Assembly: GCA_900770275.1 (NCBI GenBank)
Contig: CAAGJS010000363.1
Coordinates: 1 to 19,973, forward strand
Length of the DNA: 19,973 nt
Reading direction: 5' to 3'
Source of the DNA: Erysipelotrichaceae bacterium
Lineage (GTDB): Bacteria > Bacillota_I > Bacilli_A > Erysipelotrichales > Erysipelotrichaceae
In this document: positions 14,626-19,973 of the stretch, piece by piece
How the letters are laid out: every line of letters starts with the position of its first letter
Numbering within the stretch: the first letter of the stretch is position 1
Program-made: the position numbers and the translations under genes
The notes under the pieces: model-generated
Seen by the model: only the letters and a program-made list of their open reading frames with translations
The model's database searches: none
Told to the model about the DNA's origin: nothing

Positions 14626-17600
14626 TTAATTGTCCGCCTCTGCTTCACTGGCATTCGATGCAATCGTCAGTTCATACCGATTATGAATCGAACCCTTCTG
14701 CAGCGTATACGTCCGATCGCCGACCGTAACCGTAACCGCACGCACCGGCATCACATTGTACATCTCATAAACATCACGATACGTCGTCTTATCCTCTGTG
14801 CTCGAAGCATCAAGATAAAGAACATAGGTACCATCCTTCAGCACATAGGTCCCGGTCTTATCATCTTTCCTGGCAAGATCCAGCTGCGCATCATAGCACG
14901 CATCCGTCGCCGAATACGACGATCCAAGCAGCGTACCAAGATCCACATCGCAAGCCTGCTGGCTCACCGTTCCAAGTGTTTCACCGGAAACCACTTCGCC
15001 CGTATCCACATTCAGAAAATCAATCGCAAAGGATGGCTTATTGGCCGCCGTCATACTCGTATCCGTCAAAAGACCATACCCATCCGGAATGCTCAGAACA
15101 CCGTTTTCATCAATGGACAGCGTACCGCCCGCACGCGAAGAATTGCGCACCTTCTTGGAAATGACGCTGCGATCAATCGATCCCCGCGCAAACTCCAGTT
15201 CCAGACGGCCCACATAGACCGGATTTGAATACAGATACAGACTTCCCGACGTATCATCGCCAAGCGACACCGTTCCGCCATCAAACGTATACTTCGCCGC
15301 CGTATTGAGATTCAGATACAGATAGCCCGACTGACTCTTATCACCATTGGTAACGGTAATCTTCAGAATATAGGTTCCAAGATCATCCGCCGAAAGAGAT
15401 GACAGATCAAGATCCGCCGCATAGTTGACCCAGGAATAGGTATGACCATCTCCCAGAGGAACCGGCTCATCATTGCCGCTCATCTTAGCTTCCGTCTTTG
15501 CGACCTCTGTCCCATCGGCCAGATTTTCCAGCGAAACAACCGCCGAAATGTTTTCACCACCGACCGCATCCATTCCCTTCAGGAACGCATAGCCGCTCAC
15601 CGACAGCGTCGTATTAGCATCGCCACTAAAGCCGATGCTTTCAACGCTCTTCATCAGCGTAACGTCTTCTGTCGAAGGCTCCGCCGGCGTATAGGTACAT
15701 CCGCTGCCGGCCGTCCAGTTACTGTAATTTTCGAAGCAGACACAGGAATTGCTGTCCGCATCGTACTTCGCATTTGCCCCACAGTTAACATCACTGACAC
15801 TCAGAACAAGCACCGTACTTCCATTGACGGCTGCGGTCGTAAAGCTGTACGAATGCCCATTGCGCATCATTGACGCCGGCACACTGTCCACCGACGGCAC
15901 ATACCAGGAACTGTTGTAATCGGTCGTCAGACTGTAGCTTCCATCGATCCGGAAGAAATAGCTTCCATTGGCCAGCGACGAAACATCCAGATCCGTCGAC
16001 CACGAAACTGCATCGGTCGACGAAGACAGGGTCAGATCCTTCTCAGACGCATCCGCAAACGCAAAGTCCACCACATGCAGCGTCTGCGATGCCGTATTGT
16101 CACTCGTCACCCAGACACCTGGAACATAGTTTTTCCCGCTCAGATGCAGCGTACCATCCTCATTCCACGCAATCGCATCCAGTGAGCGCACCGGATCACC
16201 GGTCGCCTCTGTTCCCACATTGGAAATCGGCGCACTGTTGATCAGCGTCACCTCATCCTTGCGGATCCAGCCGACCATCGTATCAAAGTCATAACTGTAA
16301 TAGTTATGATCCTTGCCATTGGAGAAGGAAATGACATTTCCACTGCTGTCCAGCGGATTGGTCGACTGCACCTTATACCAGCCATTGACCTCCGCCAGAA
16401 TCGAAAGCGTATGATTCATCTGATACGTCGGACCATACCAGGTAAAGTACAGCTGATCTCCGCCCGGCGACTTCAGAACATAAGTACGCGTATCATTGTT
16501 AACGATACCAAGGCTCACCGTATTGAAGTCCGTCAAAGTCCCATCATAGTTGTTATCGCACTTATCCAGCTCATAGGCGATGGCCGCAATCTTCACACCC
16601 CAGAAGTTATCGGTCGCATACTTTACATTCAGACCCGATCCCTTGTTGCCAAGCTGCGAACCAAAATACCGCCAGTCATGAATATCAATGAAACCGCGAA
16701 TATTGATCCCCATCATCTGATTGATGGAATCCTCAACAGAAGAAAAGTAGGACGCCTGATTCGGATCCGAATCAACCGCATTCCAGCCAAACAGATTATT
16801 CCGCTGCATCGCATAATTGCTTGTACCATATGCCGATTCCAGGCAGGCAAGCGCAAAAATCTGAGCCGCATTGACACCATAGGTCTCCTGCGCCTTCAGC
16901 CAGATATCTCCCGTATCCCACAGCTTACTGCTGGAATTGCGTCCTTTCGCACTGAGAAACGTATTGAATGTCGAAGCAGATATATTTGTTCTGGAACGCA
17001 GGAAGAGGAACTGATAATAGGGATAATAAACACCCGCCTGATCCTTGCAGTAGCGATCGCGATAGAACGTATAGTTATCGTAGCTGTAGTAAACATCGCC
17101 AATGCTCATCCATTCCGCTGCCGGACCGACAGCAGCCGTATATTCCGTGGCAGTGCCATTGCGGCCATACTCGTAGAAATAATGCAGCACCAGATCCGTA
17201 TAATTGCCATTGCGCTCAACCCGGTAGTACTGCTGCTTCGGGAATAGGCCATAGGGATCCTCCGCATAGTTTGCACTGTCATTGCCCCCAACGTACATCC
17301 CCCAGCCATTGCTCAGAACAACCATCGGAACAAGATCCACATCCCTTAACTGCGCATAGCCCGTAAAGCCCGATACCGTTACCAGCACCCTGCCGCTGCC
17401 ATCACCATCCCAGGAATACAGACCATTGAACTGCATCTCCCGCTGATAGGTGATTGCCATCGTCTTATTATCATAGGGTTCACTTCTCGAATAAATATCG
17501 TAGTACTGATTGATTGTCAGCGTATTGGTGTTATCACGCTTCGGATAGGTAATCGCAATGCCGGAAGACATATTGATGATCTTTGTCGGCGACCAGGAGG

Positions 17601-17856
17601 AAGAATGACGAATGACGCCCGCGTCTCCCAGCGCATACATCGCATTCTTCGCCTCATTCCAGTCCGATGTACACTTCGTCATCGTAAATGTCACATTCCC
17701 GCTGCCATCTGCCCCGACGGAGTCCACTTCAAATGCATTGCAGGACATCGGATACAGATCCGTGCTCAGCTTCGCCTGTACCTGCGTCGGAAGGATCGTG
17801 AAAAGAGAAGTAATCATTCCAGCCGCAATCGCCAACAGATTCAGTTTCTTATGCAT
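14626..17856 (-). CDS. Large secreted GH73-type N-acetylglucosaminidase with C-terminal modules
   Basis: A 1076-residue secreted protein, probably a peptidoglycan hydrolase. A signal peptide (MHKKLNLLAIAAG...VQA) is cleaved near residue 28. Residues ~30-285 form a Tyr/Asn-rich domain I do not recognise. Residues ~290-435 match the GH73/LytG glucosaminidase fold, with the catalytic Glu340 in ALACLESAYGTS and the NNLFGW motif (353-358). An SH3-like wall-binding segment (~445-545) follows. Two similar beta-rich modules (~555-650 and ~735-850) flank a four-Cys EGF-like insert (692-720), and a last beta-rich region (~860-1070) ends the chain. No LPXTG anchor or C-terminal membrane segment is seen, so retention would rely on wall binding or a partner. 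It has eleven Cys, unusual for a Firmicutes exoprotein. It is the middle gene of a three-gene operon. Confidence 0.85.
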   Translation of the reverse strand: MHKKLNLLAIAAGMITSLFTILPTQVQAKLSTDLYPMSCNAFEVDSVGADGSGNVTFTMTKCTSDWNEAKNAMYALGDAGVIRHSSSWSPTKIINMSSGIAITYPKRDNTNTLTINQYYDIYSRSEPYDNKTMAITYQREMQFNGLYSWDGDGSGRVLVTVSGFTGYAQLRDVDLVPMVVLSNGWGMYVGGNDSANYAEDPYGLFPKQQYYRVERNGNYTDLVLHYFYEYGRNGTATEYTAAVGPAAEWMSIGDVYYSYDNYTFYRDRYCKDQAGVYYPYYQFLFLRSRTNISASTFNTFLSAKGRNSSSKLWDTGDIWLKAQETYGVNAAQIFALACLESAYGTSNYAMQRNNLFGWNAVDSDPNQASYFSSVEDSINQMMGINIRGFIDIHDWRYFGSQLGNKGSGLNVKYATDNFWGVKIAAIAYELDKCDNNYDGTLTDFNTVSLGIVNNDTRTYVLKSPGGDQLYFTWYGPTYQMNHTLSILAEVNGWYKVQSTNPLDSSGNVISFSNGKDHNYYSYDFDTMVGWIRKDEVTLINSAPISNVGTEATGDPVRSLDAIAWNEDGTLHLSGKNYVPGVWVTSDNTASQTLHVVDFAFADASEKDLTLSSSTDAVSWSTDLDVSSLANGSYFFRIDGSYSLTTDYNSSWYVPSVDSVPASMMRNGHSYSFTTAAVNGSTVLVLSVSDVNCGANAKYDADSNSCVCFENYSNWTAGSGCTYTPAEPSTEDVTLMKSVESIGFSGDANTTLSVSGYAFLKGMDAVGGENISAVVSLENLADGTEVAKTEAKMSGNDEPVPLGDGHTYSWVNYAADLDLSSLSADDLGTYILKITVTNGDKSQSGYLYLNLNTAAKYTFDGGTVSLGDDTSGSLYLYSNPVYVGRLELEFARGSIDRSVISKKVRNSSRAGGTLSIDENGVLSIPDGYGLLTDTSMTAANKPSFAIDFLNVDTGEVVSGETLGTVSQQACDVDLGTLLGSSYSATDACYDAQLDLARKDDKTGTYVLKDGTYVLYLDASSTEDKTTYRDVYEMYNVMPVRAVTVTVGDRTYTLQKGSIHNRYELTIASNASEAEADN

Positions 17857-17872
17857 TCATCCTTCTCCTTTC

Positions 17873-18862
17873 CTAGTTCAGGTCCACATTGATCGTAATC
17901 CAGTTGTCCTGCCCCTGAATCTTCAGCTTCAGAACACCGGTATACGTAATCGGATTATCATCCGGATCATAGGCGTAGAAGAAGAGGTTCCCGGACTGCT
18001 GATCCGATATTTCCTGCCCAATCATGTTGGTTCCGCTGATCGAAGAAATATCTGCCCCCAAAGCTTCAAAAACTTCGCTGGAATCCTTGGGCACATACTG
18101 TGCATCTTCAATGACGATCGTATCACCCCAAAGCGAAACGGCCTGCACCTTGAACGCATACACCTTCGTAGTCGAGGGAAGCAGATATTCTTCCTGAACC
18201 CCGTTCACCGTCTGATACAGCGGCTCACCCGTAATGTCACGTGCTTCACTCACAATCATCTGATACGTCTTGCCATCGGTAATTACGTCGCCGCTCTGGT
18301 ACATGAGCATGTCCTTGGTTCCAGTGGCGGTGGACGTCTGGAATGAGAGGCTGCGATCCTGAAAGTCGATTGACAATGTGAGCGATGAAGCAGACTTATC
18401 CTTGATCGGAATGAAGACATTGGCATCAAACGGAGATGTCTGCGAGACCAGTGAAAACATCACATTCTGACGTCCAAGGAAATAATTATTGTTTTCAAGT
18501 TCATTCACATAGCTGTCAACATCATTCAGCACGATTCCTTCGCTGGTCGTAAAGTGCGACAGCGACACATTCAACGGAGCCGTACCTTCCACATGGATGT
18601 TGGCAATGATGAATCTGAAATCAAGATCATCAAAGGAAAACACCTGATAATCATTGAGACGCACACTCAGCGCATCCAGATCATCACTCTCCGGCGGAAG
18701 CGTCTGGGCACCGGCTGTCGCCATAACCGCATCCTGACCAATCGTATTGCCTGATGTATTCTCTTTCGGATGCATTGCCAGCGCCGCAAGAAGCACAATG
18801 GCTGCCGCAAGGACAATGATGATCCCAACCAGAATACCGACTGTATGTTTTTTCCTGTTCAT
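17873..18862 (-). CDS. Membrane-anchored extracellular protein of unknown function
   Basis: A 329-residue protein with a basic N-terminus and one strong membrane segment (~8-29), leaving ~300 residues outside the cell. I do not recognise it with confidence. The outer part seems to hold two beta-rich domains (~60-180 and ~200-325), somewhat like DUF4352-type Ig-like domains of Gram-positive lipoproteins: strands such as FRFIIANIHVEG and YAFKVQAVSLWG are flanked by polar loops. There is no Cys lipobox, catalytic motif or sorting signal. It is the first gene of the operon with the GH73 enzyme (16-base gap) and the PASTA protein, suggesting an accessory role in wall processing. The ATG has no ribosome site and a TATAAT box lies just 11 bases ahead; in-frame stops block any longer form. 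Confidence 0.75.
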   Translation of the reverse strand: MNRKKHTVGILVGIIIVLAAAIVLLAALAMHPKENTSGNTIGQDAVMATAGAQTLPPESDDLDALSVRLNDYQVFSFDDLDFRFIIANIHVEGTAPLNVSLSHFTTSEGIVLNDVDSYVNELENNNYFLGRQNVMFSLVSQTSPFDANVFIPIKDKSASSLTLSIDFQDRSLSFQTSTATGTKDMLMYQSGDVITDGKTYQMIVSEARDITGEPLYQTVNGVQEEYLLPSTTKVYAFKVQAVSLWGDTIVIEDAQYVPKDSSEVFEALGADISSISGTNMIGQEISDQQSGNLFFYAYDPDDNPITYTGVLKLKIQGQDNWITINVDLN

Positions 18863-18873
18863 AGATACCGATT

Positions 18874-18879
18874 ATTATA
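18874..18879 (-). promoter_or_regulatory. -10 box of the envelope operon, possibly leaderless
   Basis: A perfect TATAAT on the minus strand ends 11 bases before the ATG of the first envelope gene. Usual start-site spacing would leave a leader of only about 3-5 bases, and no Shine-Dalgarno sequence is seen. No clear -35 is present; that region overlaps the tail of the PTS terminator. Confidence 0.5.
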
Positions 18880-18893
18880 CCCGTGATCGACAC

Positions 18894-18919
18894 AAAAGAC
18901 GCGGCATGGCCGCGCCTTT
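18894..18919 (-). terminator. Terminator of the PTS gene
   Basis: On the minus strand an 11-bp stem with one G-T pair (18909-18919 with 18895-18905) closes the three-base loop CAT and runs into a TTTTG tail. It lies about 38 bases after the PTS stop and is the strongest hairpin in the window. Confidence 0.85.
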
Positions 18920-18956
18920 CCTGTTCTGCAGTGTTTTAACCTGTACTACGGGTATT

Positions 18957-19973
18957 TTACTTCTTCAATTCAATCAGTTCCATGCCCGGCGTCACAGTTC
19001 CGGACTCACGCTTGGTCATTGCCGCAAAGTAGCTGCTGTTCGTAACAAGAACCGGCGTAATGACCGAAAGACCAGCCTTCTTGATGAGATCAACATCAAA
19101 CTCCAGAAGCAGCTGACCCTTCCTGACATGATCCCCCTGCTTTGCCTTCGGCGTAAAGCCCTTGCCATTGAGCGAAACCGTATCCATGCCTACATGCATC
19201 AGAATCTCCGCACCGTTGGTGCCAACGATACCGATCGCATGTCCCGTCGGGAAGAAGACACTGATTTCACCATCACATGGCGCATACAGCTTTCCTTCCG
19301 AAGGCATGATCGCAACACCATCGCCCATCGCACCGGACGCAAATGCCTCATCCTCAACCTTGGACAGCGGCATCACTTCGCCAGCCACCGGTGCATAGAT
19401 CTTCGGCTCAGATGCTTCAACAGCAGCTTCCGCTTCTTCCTTCTCTTCTTCCGCCTTCTTTTCTACCGCATCCGGCCCATAGACTTCCACCGGATCCAGC
19501 TTTCCATTCTTCGCCCAGATCCCGAACATGATCCAGCAAGCAACAAAGGCTACACCCATTGAAATGCATACACCGATGATCGCATTGATGAAGTTGCTGA
19601 AGCCAAAGCCAAGCGCCATTGCCTCTTCCGTCGGCAGATAGACCGGCAGAACCAGAAGACCCGGTGATCCGGCACCGAAGCGCTCAACGCCCATCAGTCC
19701 AAGATACAGACCGCCGGCACCGCCGCCGATCATTGCCGCGTACAGCGGGAACATGAAGCGCAGGTTGATACCATAGAGAATCGGCTCCGTAATACCAAGA
19801 ATACCGGTCAGACCAGCCGAAGATGCCAGCTGCTTACTGTCAGGATTCTTCGTACGCAGAGAGTACGCAAGACCAGCAGCGCCCTGCGCCGTATTCGATG
19901 CGAGCATGCCCGGACCGACGACCATATCGTGACCGACGGTGCCGAGGTTGTTGGTGCCGATCGGAATCAGACC
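18957..19973 (-). CDS. PTS beta-glucoside-type permease, EIIC end plus EIIA (5' part beyond window)
   Basis: The last 338 codons of a sugar phosphotransferase permease. The first ~150 residues are the end of the membrane EIIC domain: GLIPIGTNNLGTVGHDM, GILGITEPILYGINLRF with the conserved sugar-binding ITEP motif, then several membrane helices. A charged Glu/Lys/Ala linker (~165-185) leads to a C-terminal EIIA domain of the glucose family with APVAGEV, the TGHAIG His (~245) and the phosphorylated His (~260) in LMHVGMDTV. Domain order and the GITEPILYGINLR form suggest the beta-glucoside/sucrose/trehalose subfamily (BglP-like, EIIBCA). The sugar cannot be fixed from this part, and EIIB lies off the window. 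It ends in its own terminator. Confidence 0.93.
   Translation of the reverse strand, partial: GLIPIGTNNLGTVGHDMVVGPGMLASNTAQGAAGLAYSLRTKNPDSKQLASSAGLTGILGITEPILYGINLRFMFPLYAAMIGGGAGGLYLGLMGVERFGAGSPGLLVLPVYLPTEEAMALGFGFSNFINAIIGVCISMGVAFVACWIMFGIWAKNGKLDPVEVYGPDAVEKKAEEEKEEAEAAVEASEPKIYAPVAGEVMPLSKVEDEAFASGAMGDGVAIMPSEGKLYAPCDGEISVFFPTGHAIGIVGTNGAEILMHVGMDTVSLNGKGFTPKAKQGDHVRKGQLLLEFDVDLIKKAGLSVITPVLVTNSSYFAAMTKRESGTVTPGMELIELKK

Overview
The window reads as chromosomal DNA from a low-to-mid GC Firmicute, most likely of the Erysipelotrichia. This is an inference from gene content, not a database match. The evidence is a Firmicutes-type dnaB-dnaI helicase-loading pair behind polA-mutM-coaE, a PolA with a dead proofreading domain, a pfkA-pyk pair, PASTA proteins, a lipobox lipoprotein, AGGAGG-type ribosome binding sites and U-tailed hairpin terminators. 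By eye the GC content is near one half. All 15 protein genes lie on the minus strand, so transcription runs from high to low coordinates. Coding is dense: the longest gene-free gap is about 120 bases. I saw no tRNA, rRNA, CRISPR array, insertion sequence or recognisable riboswitch.

Layout in transcription order. (1) 19973-18957: the 3' part of a PTS permease of the beta-glucoside type, with the end of EIIC fused to EIIA, closed by a strong terminator. (2) 18862-12607: a three-gene cell-envelope operon. It encodes a membrane-anchored protein of unknown function, a very large secreted GH73-type glucosaminidase with extra C-terminal modules, and a membrane-anchored protein made almost entirely of eight or nine PASTA-like repeats without a kinase. 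It starts from a promoter so close to the first ATG that the message may be leaderless, and it ends in a terminator. (3) 12483-8347: radC, a half-size ABC exporter, a ZnuA-like lipoprotein that has lost the usual metal-binding histidines, and a divergent SSB-like OB-fold protein, ended by a terminator. (4) 8302-2067: polA-mutM-coaE-dnaB-dnaI, tightly packed with 1-, 4- and 20-base overlaps. This is the replication/repair cluster conserved in Firmicutes, here without nrdR between coaE and dnaB. (5) 1999-1: pfkA, a terminator, then pyk (cut by the window edge), encoding the two control enzymes of glycolysis.

How they fit together: PolA, MutM, RadC and the SSB-like protein concern DNA repair and synthesis, while DnaB and DnaI load the replicative helicase. 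CoaE finishes coenzyme A. The PTS protein, PfkA and Pyk move sugar into and through glycolysis. The envelope operon looks like a peptidoglycan-remodelling set in which the PASTA protein could bind uncrosslinked wall and the GH73 enzyme could cut it. The least familiar material is this envelope operon and the histidine-less ZnuA-like lipoprotein. Several core enzymes also carry substitutions in normally invariant motifs (PolA motif A, and the PfkA Met-Gly-Arg motif).
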